In this document: positions 1 through 8,001 of the stretch, in pieces
Numbering within the stretch: position 1 is the first letter of the stretch
Layout: the number at the start of each line of letters is the position of its first letter
Assembly: GCF_013390595.1 (NCBI RefSeq)
Contig: NZ_JACAWV010000007.1
Location: 1 to 64,000 of the forward strand
Reading direction: 5' to 3'
Source of the DNA: Rhizobium sp. RM
Lineage (GTDB): Bacteria; Pseudomonadota; Alphaproteobacteria; Rhizobiales; Rhizobiaceae
Length of the DNA stretch: 64,000 bases
Program-made: the position numbers and the translations under genes
The notes under the pieces: generated by a model
Databases searched by the model: none
Told to the model about the DNA's origin: nothing
The model's input: only the letters and a program-made list of their open reading frames with translations

Positions 1-126
1 TGGTCTGGATCTGACAAGAGGGGCATTTTTTGTTGTCGGCCTTGCTCCATAATAACTATATCATGATATAGTTATTATGGAGCAAGGCCGACAACAAAAA
101 ATGCCCCTCTTGTCAGATCCAGACCA
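1..126. other. Hairpin telomere of a linear chromosome, read through as a perfect palindrome
   Basis: Bases 1-63 are the exact reverse complement of bases 64-126, with no mismatch and no loop; the axis lies between 63 and 64 inside TCATGA. The core around the axis (CATAATAACTATATCATGAT and onward) is AT-rich and, from memory, closely resembles the target of the Agrobacterium protelomerase TelA, which cuts and seals linear chromosome ends into covalently closed hairpins. A molecule with such an end read by through-sequencing would give exactly this mirrored sequence, so the true chromosome end is probably at 63/64 and bases 1-63 are the other strand. The palindrome begins at the first base of the window. 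The protelomerase assignment is inference; the palindrome itself is certain. Confidence 0.9.
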
Positions 127-499
127 ATTCATACCAATCAAATTCGCAGGATTCTGTCGAGCTCGCGACAAAAGCCGCTGTAAAACCATCCGGTTCGGCT
201 GTTTTGGCTACTTTATCCCATTCCAGTCGAATCCACCAAAAAACAGGCGCGCACTCAGCTCTCTATATTTTATATGTTTGCTTCCCTGAAACTCCTCGTA
301 TATATCGCGATCGCGACGGGCCTCGCCATTCATGAATGGAATAATATTCTAATAAAAAAGAATATATATACGTAATGATCGGCGCACTAAAGAAATACAT
401 TCCTATTATGCACGCAGACCAAAACCAACAAAGCGACCAAGAGGAGAAACAAACAGTGAAGCTGCTCTTGACAAAGCTTTTCATAGGTCAACGAGTGCG
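127..499. other. Subtelomeric non-coding stretch with short palindromes
   Basis: No convincing gene is visible. The stretch is AT-richer than the rest and holds perfect small palindromes: TCGCGATCGCGA at 305-316 and CCATTCATGAATGG at 326-339, followed by an A/T-rich inverted repeat (AATATTCT with AGAATAT) around 342-368. Short open frames here have no recognisable protein features. The palindromes could be structural elements of the chromosome end, but this is a guess. Confidence 0.55.
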
Positions 500-787
500 A
501 TGCGCTCAGGCCGTCCATCCGCCCCCATCGCGACCTTCTCTTTCTCATCGCCTGCGCAGCTTTTTTCGGTCATTACTCCCAAAAGATGGGAATTAATCGA
601 ACATCTCCAGAAGATCTGGTCCATCCAGCATACGCGGGCTTGCCAAATCCGTCCAACGTAATGTCAAACATGTGCATGAGGATGTCTTCGCTTTGTCGGA
701 TTGGGGATCTTCGAACAAACCGAAGACGGAAAGGTTCACGGACCCTATGACGTGATCCGCGCAAATTTCGACACCGCACAACAGTAG
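500..787 (+). pseudogene. Frameshifted COG4190/HVO_A0114-type antitoxin (winged-helix regulator)
   Basis: Translating in pieces recovers a family-like protein: a segment ending PKRWELIEHLQK (frame of base 500), a shift near 611-618, then GPSSIRGLAKSVQRNVKHV and HEDVFALSDWG, a one-base loss near 705, then IFEQTEDGKVHGPYDVIRA ending at the TAG at 785-787 in the original frame. The order (PKRWELI, GPSSIR-LA, VHEDV-AL-DWG, EDGK..PYD) matches predicted DNA-binding antitoxins of the COG4190 family, usually paired with a TumE-like toxin. No toxin remnant is seen upstream. Two frameshifts make it a pseudogene. The 5' boundary is uncertain; ATG 500 is simply the first methionine in the right frame. 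Confidence 0.65.
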
Positions 788-905
788 CAATAAGACTGCG
801 GAGAGTATATTCCTCCGCGCACGACAGATTGGCCAGCGCGCTGTTTTCTGTCTCACTGTCGTCGCTTCACCATCGAGATTCCTGACGCCTTGCCGGAGTG
901 GGATT

Positions 906-1259
906 ATGACGTATCCTCCCAAGAAGCACGCTCGTGCCATAAAAGGTATGGGCGCTACAGCCCTGTATCTATTTGGATCAACGGCCCGTGGTGAAGGACG
1001 ATACTCAAGTGACCTCGATCTCTTCATTGATTACGATCCGGCCAAGAAGTTTTCGCTTCTGGAACTGGTTGGCATCAAGCAATTCCTCGAAGAAAAGCTA
1101 GCTGTAGAGGTAGACGTCACCACCCGTAACAGCCTCCATCCGATGCTTCGCCGAGACATCGAGCGATCTGCTGTTGGGTATTTTAAAGGTAAAGCGAAAA
1201 GTCGCGCCAGTTCAGGCCGAAATACTGGAAGCGACAGAGGACATTCAGACCACCCGTAA
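906..1259 (+). CDS. mntA: MNT-domain nucleotidyltransferase, antitoxin of a MNT/HepT pair
   Basis: A 117-residue protein with the minimal nucleotidyltransferase signature: GSTARGE at about 24-30 followed by DLDLF at about 37-41, giving the G-S-x-D-x-D metal and nucleotide site, then an alpha-helical part ending LRRDIERSAV. MNT antitoxins neutralise HepT RNases by transferring AMP to a tyrosine of the toxin. Family members normally stop shortly after the DIERSA motif; here the frame runs on about 25 residues into the start of the next gene, which suggests a small frameshift near 1175. ATG at 906. The partner gene overlaps in another frame and is truncated, so the pair is probably decaying. Confidence 0.75.
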   Translation: MTYPPKKHARAIKGMGATALYLFGSTARGEGRYSSDLDLFIDYDPAKKFSLLELVGIKQFLEEKLAVEVDVTTRNSLHPMLRRDIERSAVGYFKGKAKSRASSGRNTGSDRGHSDHP

Positions 1260-1434
1260 GACGCTAGCGGATTTTGAACGGGACTGGCTTCTCAAGCTTG
1301 CCGTCCAGCGGGCGTTGGAAATCGTCTCCGAAGCATCGCGGCACATTCCTGACCAATTGCTCGTGATAGCTCCCGATCGTCATCGGGTGAACCCAAGCGC
1401 CGCACAAAAGCAACCGCCTTGCTGCGGCAATTAA
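1174..1434 (+). pseudogene. hepT: Truncated HepT-like (DUF86/HEPN) toxin
   Basis: Residues about 13-56 match the N-terminal half of HepT proteins (EILEATEDIQTTRKTLADFE, then VQRALEIVSEASRHIPD). HepT is a HEPN-fold RNase with an R-x4-6-H active site (often RHEYH) in its C-terminal half. That part is missing: after HIPDQLL the frame runs into an unrelated 20-residue tail with no such motif. It would begin at a TTG (1174), overlapping the MNT gene. An internal deletion or frameshift after about 1350 is the likely cause. Called a remnant; a functional short variant is unlikely. Confidence 0.65.
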
Positions 1435-1439
1435 AACGA

Positions 1440-3728
1440 TTATTTCAGCAGCATCTGAAGCGATAAAGCATCCAGAGGGCGTTTAAAGTAATAACCTTGA
1501 CCATAAAGACAGCCCTCGTCGCGCAAAAAATCCGCTTGGTCCACCGTCTCTATCCCCTCAGCAATAACATCGATATCGAGCGAACGAGCGAGTTGGATCA
1601 TGATTGACACGATAGCACTGTCCTTGGATTGGTGAGGCAAGTTTGTCAGAAACGATCGATCAATTTTTATACACGACAAAGGGAATGTTTTCAGCATGCC
1701 AAGGCATGAGTAGCCCATTCCAAAATCATCAAGCGCGAGACTGACACCCATATCCTTGATGGCACGCATGACAATGACGGATGCATCAACGTCCTGGATG
1801 ATCAGTGTTTCGGTGATTTCAATTTCAAGCGATGATGGATCAAGACCGGTCTCGTCGAGCGCGTCCCTGATTTTCGCCACAAGTCCGCTCTGGAACTGCC
1901 GAGGCGAGACATTGACCGCCATTTTTACAGGAGCAAGCCCCAATTGACGCCACAACTGCGCCTGTCGGCACGCTTTCTTCAGCACCAACTCCCCGAGCTC
2001 GACGATGAGGCCGGTTTCCTCTGCAAGGTCGATGAACTCACCGGGACCGAGCAGCCCTTCGGATGGATGCTGCCAGCGCACCAGCGCTTCCACGCCGAAG
2101 ATTTCACCTGTATCGAGATTGACCTGTGGCTGATAGTGGAGAACAAACTGATCGGATTCGAGTGCTGCGCGCAGTTCTTCGATACGCGTGAATTTCTTGC
2201 GTAGATCCTCCGCCATTTTGGGCGAGAACGTTACGATACTGTCGCGACCAGCGTGTTTTGCTCCATACATGGCAAGATCAGCAGCAGCGACAATTTCCGC
2301 AGTTGTCTCGCCATGCTCTGGAAAGAGCGCCATACCCACACTGCAGGTCACCTTCATATCGTAGTTTCCGACACGAACGGGCTTGGAAACAGCAGTCCTT
2401 ATTTCTTCAAGCCTCGGTTCGAACCCATCTTGCTGGCATTCGAGTACGATGACAAATTCGTCGCCGCCAACACGTACAACGAGATCGCCGCGCTGCAGGA
2501 CACGAGCAATACGTTCGGCTGTTTTCGCCAACAGCTCGTCGCCCAGACTGTGGCCGAGTGTATCGTTGATCTGCTTGAAATTATCGAGGTCCAGGAAGCC
2601 AATCCCGACGGCCTTAGATGCTTTCGATGCACTTTCGAGGATCTCAGGGAGTTTCGTATCCAGAAATCGGCGGTTGGGCAGGCGCGTCAGCATATCGTGG
2701 TCGGCAAGGAACAGAATCTGTGCCGCGGCACGCTTTCTATCAATCGCGAGCCCTGCCATGCGTCCCGCGGCTGCTACAAACTCGACAAGCCCGGCATCCG
2801 GGTTACGGTCAGGCAGCATACACCAGACAAAACCGTGTGGCGCACCGTCGCTCGCAGGAATTTCGGAACCGAAAACGGATCCTTCGCTTGGGACGGCGAT
2901 ACCGGATGGCTCGTCGACAACCGAGATCGTATCGACAAGATCCAACGAGATCGTGCTTGTTTCAGAGGCGTAGAGCGTGCGCTCGCCTGGCGCGGCATCG
3001 TAGACCCGCACGACGCAATTGAGCCCCGATGCCAGACTTTCGATGGCTTCAACAAACTCACCAAGAAAATGGTCGATATCGGTCGCGGCAACGATCATTT
3101 GTAGAATACGTGCCTGCGCCTGCAAAAGGCGTTCCGAGGCTTTCTTTTCGGTAATATCGCGAGAAGCACCGACGACACCGACGACATTTCCGTTCGTATC
3201 TCGCAAAGGCACCCGCGACATCATCAGCCAGCGATCGACCCCGCCGCGCATCGCACGCTGCTCGAAGCCGAGATCCGGCTCACCGGTACGCATAACGCGT
3301 TCTTCAGTGTCCGGGATCAACGCAAGACTTGCGGCTTCGCCATGGATGTCGACATCGGTCAAACCGATAAGTTCTTCGACAGAAGAAAATCCGTTGTTCG
3401 TGACGACGGCCCGATTGGCGAACAGGAAGCGCCCTTCCCTGTCCTTTGCATAGATCAGGTCCGGCACGTGATCGATCATGGCTTCAAGCAGTGCATGGCG
3501 ACCGGAAACTGTTGTCACGCGCTCGGCCGTCACCGGTCCAGAGCTATTGGCATCCACGATAGCGTCTTCACGCCGTGAAACCGACGCCTGATCATCCAAG
3601 GTTGATTTCACATCACTGGAACTCACACGCTCCGCCTCACCGCTCACATCATATGGGCCGGATAGTAAGAATACAGGTATTATGTAAATGTGAACAGGCG
3701 CTACCAGTTTACGCCTCGAAGGGCGCAA
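1440..3728 (-). CDS. PAS-GGDEF-EAL cyclic-di-GMP protein
   Basis: Up to 762 residues. A PAS domain (about 80-200, DHVPDLIYAKDREGRF to SRDITEKK), a less conserved GAF-like linker, a GGDEF domain (RVGGDEF near residue 419) and an EAL domain. The diguanylate cyclase motif is intact but the inhibitory RxxD is not (QRGD). Phosphodiesterase residues look complete: VEALVRW, NVSP, EITETL, DDFGMGYS, KIDRSF, AEGIET and QGYYF, so it could make or break c-di-GMP. No membrane segment is evident, so it is probably cytosolic. The first 27 residues read like an upstream region; GTG near 3647 is an equally likely start. It is transcribed toward the decayed HepT gene and separated by 78 bp from the dehydrogenase upstream. 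Confidence 0.88.
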   Translation of the reverse strand: MRPSRRKLVAPVHIYIIPVFLLSGPYDVSGEAERVSSSDVKSTLDDQASVSRREDAIVDANSSGPVTAERVTTVSGRHALLEAMIDHVPDLIYAKDREGRFLFANRAVVTNNGFSSVEELIGLTDVDIHGEAASLALIPDTEERVMRTGEPDLGFEQRAMRGGVDRWLMMSRVPLRDTNGNVVGVVGASRDITEKKASERLLQAQARILQMIVAATDIDHFLGEFVEAIESLASGLNCVVRVYDAAPGERTLYASETSTISLDLVDTISVVDEPSGIAVPSEGSVFGSEIPASDGAPHGFVWCMLPDRNPDAGLVEFVAAAGRMAGLAIDRKRAAAQILFLADHDMLTRLPNRRFLDTKLPEILESASKASKAVGIGFLDLDNFKQINDTLGHSLGDELLAKTAERIARVLQRGDLVVRVGGDEFVIVLECQQDGFEPRLEEIRTAVSKPVRVGNYDMKVTCSVGMALFPEHGETTAEIVAAADLAMYGAKHAGRDSIVTFSPKMAEDLRKKFTRIEELRAALESDQFVLHYQPQVNLDTGEIFGVEALVRWQHPSEGLLGPGEFIDLAEETGLIVELGELVLKKACRQAQLWRQLGLAPVKMAVNVSPRQFQSGLVAKIRDALDETGLDPSSLEIEITETLIIQDVDASVIVMRAIKDMGVSLALDDFGMGYSCLGMLKTFPLSCIKIDRSFLTNLPHQSKDSAIVSIMIQLARSLDIDVIAEGIETVDQADFLRDEGCLYGQGYYFKRPLDALSLQMLLK

Positions 3729-3806
3729 ATATTTATAGTTGCAGCAGATTTTGGGGCAACGAATGCGCGAAGCGCGGCAGGAGATCTTCCTGCCACGACC
3801 CGTTTG

Positions 3807-4742
3807 TTAAAGAACCGGTGTGGGGATCGGCTTACCCGCAAAATGCGCGTCGAGGTTGGCAAGAACGAGATCCGCCATTGCACGACGCGTCTGATGTGTT
3901 CCGCTACCGACATGGGGAGCAAGCACAACGTTTTCGAACGCAAAAAGGGCCTCTGGTACGCGAGGCTCATCCTCGAACACATCAAGCGCGGCGCCACCGA
4001 TCACGCCATTCTTAAGAGCCTCGACAAGTGCTCCTTCGTCCACCAGAGAGCCACGGGCTACATTGACGAGGGTTCCCTGCGGACCAAGTGCCTTTAGGAC
4101 ACCGGCATTGACGATGTGGCGCGTGTCGGCGGTTGCGGCAGCCGCAATCACCAGTACGTCGCAGTTGGCCGCGAGTTCCTCGATTGTCGCATGGTATTCA
4201 TAGGCGACATCGCGCTTGTTTCTGGCGGTATAGGAAATGCGCGCATCAAAGCCTTCAAGGCGTGTTGCAATCGCCTGACCGATACGACCAAGACCGAAGA
4301 TGCCGTAACGGCGTCCAGTGACACGCGTTGAAAGCCCCATATCGCCTTTCAACCATGCACCGGTCCGGACATGCTGATCCGCACGCGGGAGCTGGCGAGC
4401 CTGTGCGAGAATAAGACCGAGTGCCAGGTCAGCAACGTCGGCGGTCAAAACATCCGGTGTATTCGAGACATGGTAACCACGGCGCTTTGCTTCTTTGAGA
4501 TCAACCTTGTCGAAACCGACGCCGTTGATCGAAACAATCTCGAGGTTTGGCAGGCCGGCGCCAATATCTGCCGGCAGACCGATATGCCCGCCGGTGACGA
4601 CACCACGGATCGCGGCACCTTTTTCAGCGAGGTATGCCGCTTTGTCTTCCGCTTCGAAGTAGCGATGAACGGTGAATCGTTCAGCAAGCTCCTTCTCCAG
4701 GGCCGGGATCAGCGGGCACAATTGCAAAATTTCGGTTGTCAT
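3807..4742 (-). CDS. D-isomer-specific 2-hydroxyacid dehydrogenase
   Basis: A 311-residue NAD(P)-dependent dehydrogenase of the glyoxylate/hydroxypyruvate reductase type. The nucleotide-binding motif FGLGRIGQAIATR is near residue 150; the catalytic triad appears in NVARGSLVDE (Arg), VFEDEP (Glu) and APHVGSGT (His). It would interconvert a 2-oxoacid and a D-2-hydroxyacid. A good ribosome site (AAGGAAG) precedes ATG 4742. It is the last gene of an ABC-importer operon, only 22 bp after the ATPase gene, so the substrate is probably derived from the imported compound. The exact 2-oxoacid cannot be told from sequence. Confidence 0.9.
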   Translation of the reverse strand: MTTEILQLCPLIPALEKELAERFTVHRYFEAEDKAAYLAEKGAAIRGVVTGGHIGLPADIGAGLPNLEIVSINGVGFDKVDLKEAKRRGYHVSNTPDVLTADVADLALGLILAQARQLPRADQHVRTGAWLKGDMGLSTRVTGRRYGIFGLGRIGQAIATRLEGFDARISYTARNKRDVAYEYHATIEELAANCDVLVIAAAATADTRHIVNAGVLKALGPQGTLVNVARGSLVDEGALVEALKNGVIGGAALDVFEDEPRVPEALFAFENVVLAPHVGSGTHQTRRAMADLVLANLDAHFAGKPIPTPVL

Positions 4743-4764
4743 CAGTCTTCCTTTTGCGCCGATG

Positions 4765-5496
4765 TTACTTCACATCGGCCTTTACGAATTGCCGGAGTTC
4801 CGGCGTTTGCGGATTGGCAAAGAGTTCGGCGGAGGGCCCCTGCTCCCAGATCGTGCCCTTGTGCATAAAGATGGTCTGAGTTGCAACGCGACGGGCAAAC
4901 GCCATTTCATGGGTAACGAGGATCATCGTCATCCCATCCTTGGCGAGGTTTTCCATGACCGTCAGAACCTCTTCAGTCAGCTCTGGATCGAGCGCGGATG
5001 TGACCTCATCAAAGAGCATCACCTTGGGACGCATGGCGAGCGATCTTGCGATCGCAACGCGCTGCTGCTGACCACCCGACAACTGGTCCGGATAGGAATC
5101 GAACTTCTCCGAAAGGCCAACAAGCTGCAGCACTTCGCGGGCGATCGTCTGTGTTTCCGATTTCGCGACATCCTTGACGATGCGGGGGGCGAGCATGATG
5201 TTTTCGCCAACCGTGAGATGCGGGAAGAGATTGTAGCTCTGGAACACGATCCCGACGTCAGTGCGCAACTTGCGCAGTGCCTTGGCGTCCTCGCCAAGTG
5301 CGTGACCTGCTATTTCAATGCGGCCGGAATTGATTTTTTCCAAACCGTTCATGCAGCGCAGGAGCGTACTTTTTCCAGAGCCCGAACGGCCGATCAGAGC
5401 AAAGACCTCACCGCGACCGACAGAGAGCGAAACACCCTTGAGCACTTCGAGCGCACCGAAGCTCTTGTGAACGTTTTCAACGATTACTTCCGGCAT
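4765..5496 (-). CDS. Polar amino-acid ABC importer, ATPase
   Basis: A 243-residue ATPase of the GlnQ/HisP type: Walker A GRSGSGKST, Q-loop VFQSYNLFPHLTV, signature LSGGQQQR, Walker B VMLFDEVTSALD and switch histidine VTHEM. It powers uptake through the two permeases encoded just upstream. Start chosen at ATG 5496 because GGAGG lies just before it; this overlaps the end of the preceding permease gene by 20 bp. Third transport component of the operon after binding protein and two permeases. Confidence 0.93.
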   Translation of the reverse strand: MPEVIVENVHKSFGALEVLKGVSLSVGRGEVFALIGRSGSGKSTLLRCMNGLEKINSGRIEIAGHALGEDAKALRKLRTDVGIVFQSYNLFPHLTVGENIMLAPRIVKDVAKSETQTIAREVLQLVGLSEKFDSYPDQLSGGQQQRVAIARSLAMRPKVMLFDEVTSALDPELTEEVLTVMENLAKDGMTMILVTHEMAFARRVATQTIFMHKGTIWEQGPSAELFANPQTPELRQFVKADVK

Positions 5497-6136
5497 GAAG
5501 CCTCCTTTCCAGCCAACGAGAGAGCTGGGACAACGGGTAGCAGACGATGAAATAAAGAACCGCAACGGCAACAAAGACGCGGAAGGGCTGGAACGTAGCG
5601 TTGTTGATCAACTGCCCCGCTCTTGCCAATTCGACGAAACCGATGATCGATGCGATTGACGTATTCTTGACGACCTGGACGGCAAAGCCGACGGTCGGGG
5701 GTAAGGAGATGCGCATGGCCTGCGGAAGGATGACGTATCGGTACTGCTGTGCCCTTGTGAGCGCCAGCGATTCCGAGGCCTCCCATTGTTGCTTTGGCAC
5801 TGCCTGGATACAGCCACGCCAGATCTCTGCAAGGTAGCCTGATGCATAAACCGTCATGGATGCGCCGGCCGCAATCAGGGGCGGCAACTCAAATCCTGCA
5901 AGGCTCAGCCCGTAGTAGGACAAGAACAGGATCATCAGTACCGGTATGCCCTGAATGATCTGGATGTATGTACCGGCGGCAAAACGTAGAGCCTTGATGT
6001 CGGACGTACGGGCAAGAGCAATCAGGAAGCCGACAATGCCTCCACCGACAAGTGCAAGGATCGTCAAGAGTACGGTCCATTGCAGGGCGGTCAGAAGGAA
6101 TCCGAATTCGCTCAGACCAAAAGTTCTAAGTGTCAT
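5477..6136 (-). CDS. Polar amino-acid ABC importer, permease
   Basis: A 219-residue HisM/GlnP-type inner-membrane permease with about five hydrophobic segments and the EAA-like cytoplasmic loop (EASESLALTRAQQYRYVILP). Start at ATG 6136 overlaps the stop of the first permease gene (ATGA), a sign of translational coupling; a longer reading into the neighbouring gene is an artefact. Works as a heterodimer with the product of 6133-6837. Confidence 0.92.
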   Translation of the reverse strand: MTLRTFGLSEFGFLLTALQWTVLLTILALVGGGIVGFLIALARTSDIKALRFAAGTYIQIIQGIPVLMILFLSYYGLSLAGFELPPLIAAGASMTVYASGYLAEIWRGCIQAVPKQQWEASESLALTRAQQYRYVILPQAMRISLPPTVGFAVQVVKNTSIASIIGFVELARAGQLINNATFQPFRVFVAVAVLYFIVCYPLSQLSRWLERRLHAGSNR

Positions 6137-6837
6137 GACTGCACCTCCGGCAAAGCGGACATCGTCCTTCGGGCAACACGGCGGCCAAACAGCCACATGC
6201 CAACAAGGGCAAGGACAAGCCGCAGGCAAAGAGCGAGCGCGAGATAGATGAGTGTGGCGACGATGTAGACTTCGAAGGAACGGTAGGTCTGCGATTCCAC
6301 GAAGGCCGCAGCGGCTGCAAGTTCATGGGTCGAAATCGCCGAGCAGATGCTGGATGCCAGCATCATCAGGACAAACTGACTGCAAAGCGACGGATAGACC
6401 TTGGCGATCGCCGGGACAATGATGACATGGCGGTAGATCTGGAATTTTGTAAAACCCAGAGCCTCACCTGCCTCGATCTGCGACTTGTGGACAGCCTCGA
6501 TGCCGGCCCGGATAATCTCGGTTGAATAGGCAGCGAGGTTGATCGTCATGCCGATCAGGGCAGCCGTGTCAGCACCGACACGAAACCCTAGCCCCGGCAG
6601 GCCGAAATAGACGATAAAGAGCTGCACGAGGAAAGGTGTATTGCGAATGATCTCGACGTAGGCATCCACAAGTACGCGGACGATACCGCCATTTATGGAG
6701 CGCAGTGAGGCCAGAAGAATACCAAATGCACAGCCGAGCACGATCGACAGGACCGACAGCTTGATCGTCAGCCATATGCCGTTCAGGAGCTCGTTTTGAT
6801 ATTGGGCGAGAGCGCCAAATTGAAACGTATAGGACAT
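6133..6837 (-). CDS. Polar amino-acid ABC importer, permease
   Basis: A 234-residue HisQ-type permease: LTIKLSVLSIVLGCAFGILL as first membrane segment, EIIRNTPFLVQLFIVYFGLP in the second, and the EAA loop (EAGEALGFTKFQIYRHVIIVPA). ATG 6837 has GGAGTGG six bases ahead and is preferred over an ATG six codons upstream. It is followed by its partner permease with a 4 bp overlap and preceded by the binding-protein gene. Confidence 0.92.
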   Translation of the reverse strand: MSYTFQFGALAQYQNELLNGIWLTIKLSVLSIVLGCAFGILLASLRSINGGIVRVLVDAYVEIIRNTPFLVQLFIVYFGLPGLGFRVGADTAALIGMTINLAAYSTEIIRAGIEAVHKSQIEAGEALGFTKFQIYRHVIIVPAIAKVYPSLCSQFVLMMLASSICSAISTHELAAAAAFVESQTYRSFEVYIVATLIYLALALCLRLVLALVGMWLFGRRVARRTMSALPEVQS

Positions 6838-6905
6838 GCACCACTCCGTTGACATTTCCCGGCCCGCCGAAAGTTTTTATCCGGCGGGCACGCTGAAAGG
6901 CTCAA

Positions 6906-7709
6906 TCAGAAGTTCGGCAGTTGCGGCATTGCGCGACCAGTCCACTTCATCGAAATACGGTCGAGGTCACCGGACATTTTCATGAGGTAGATGGACGTGT
7001 TGAGCCACTGACGAAGTTCGAAATCTTCGATTTTCGTGGCCATCGAATTGCCCTGCTGGAAGAACGTAAATCCGACCTGCAGCCCGGCCTCGGGACGTTG
7101 CTTGATAATCGCTTCACCTACTGTCGATGGCAACGCAACCGCGTCAACCTGTCCGGCGAGAAGAGCCTGCGCGCTGGTGGAGTCGTCTTCGTAAACGACA
7201 ACCTCGAGACCTTCGACGTTAGCCTTGCGAAGAGCGGTTTCCTGCGACGAACCACGGTTCACCGAAACGCGCTTGCCCTTCAGGCTCTCCAGATTTTCAA
7301 ACTTCTGATCCGGACCGGAAATGATATCCATATTGAAGGCGCTGTAGGGCTGCGTGAACATGACGGTTTTCGCACGTTCACCGGTTGGAGCCAGTGTCGC
7401 CACCAGGAAATCGACCTTGCCCGTCTGGAGGGCCGGAATACGTGCCGGCGGCGTCAGCGGAACGAGTTCAACGGGTAGATTGAGGTATGTCCCGATGAGG
7501 TTAGCAACATCAACGTCATAACCGGACGGGTTCCCCTTCTCATCAACCATACCCATTGGCGGCGCGCCTGTCAGAACACCGATCTTCACCGAACCGCGCG
7601 ACATGATATCGCTGATAGAGACGGCGTGCGCCGATGTCGTCGCAGCAAACGACGCGGCCGCAACACCAACTGCAATCGTGACGTTCTTCAAAAATCTCGA
7701 AATACTCAT
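6906..7709 (-). CDS. Amino-acid ABC importer, periplasmic binding protein
   Basis: A 267-residue family 3 solute-binding protein. ATG 7709 follows a strong GGAGGAG site; from there comes a Sec signal peptide (SRFLKN..VGVAAASFAATTSAHA). The mature part has the typical beginning SVKIGVLTGAPPMGMVDEKG and PSGYDVDVANLIG. It captures a polar amino acid or related compound and defines the first gene of the operon 7709 to 3807. The ligand is unknown. A regulator gene and a candidate operator lie upstream on the other strand. Confidence 0.92.
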   Translation of the reverse strand: MSISRFLKNVTIAVGVAAASFAATTSAHAVSISDIMSRGSVKIGVLTGAPPMGMVDEKGNPSGYDVDVANLIGTYLNLPVELVPLTPPARIPALQTGKVDFLVATLAPTGERAKTVMFTQPYSAFNMDIISGPDQKFENLESLKGKRVSVNRGSSQETALRKANVEGLEVVVYEDDSTSAQALLAGQVDAVALPSTVGEAIIKQRPEAGLQVGFTFFQQGNSMATKIEDFELRQWLNTSIYLMKMSGDLDRISMKWTGRAMPQLPNF

Positions 7710-7936
7710 GGTTTCTCCTCCAACCCTGAAAGCCCCGTCCAACCATCGAACGGCGCCAAGAAAGACCGGCAAAATGTTCTCGATAACATCGAGGCTTCCT
7801 TCGCCATAAAACTCCTCCCAAGCGGACGAAAAGATGTGAAATAAGCGAATAACTCCCGATTTCAGCCCGTTTCCGACACGATATCGATTTTCCTCCAATC
7901 AACACCCTTCCCCGTTCTTGGCACGATGAATAATGC

Positions 7937-7952
7937 ATGTTATCGGTATCAT
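7937..7952. promoter_or_regulatory. Putative LacI-family (GntR/GntI-type) operator
   Basis: ATGTTATCGGTATCAT is a 16 bp imperfect palindrome with a central CG. It closely resembles the operator of gluconate-type LacI regulators (from memory, ATGTTACCGGTAACAT). It lies between the divergent binding-protein operon (start 7709) and the small gene at 8002, and the LacI-family regulator at 8426 has a gluconate-regulator-like recognition helix, so it probably binds here. Inference from sequence only. Confidence 0.5.
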
Positions 7953-8001
7953 TGCAAGTACGAACTCAGCTATCAAGCTCTGTTAAATTTCGGGAGGAAC
8001 C

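Noticed and set aside
77-289. Open frame of 70 codons starting inside the telomere palindrome
   Set aside because: It reads through half of the hairpin sequence, has no ribosome site and no protein-like composition.
593-1027. Minus-strand open frame of 144 codons in the subtelomere
   Set aside because: It is antisense to the decayed antitoxin and the MNT gene, and its composition (Arg/Ser/Leu-rich) is typical of antisense reading.
2253-3104. Plus-strand open frame of 283 codons
   Set aside because: Lies entirely antisense to the GGDEF-EAL gene, which has clear motifs; an out-of-frame mirror of high-GC coding DNA.
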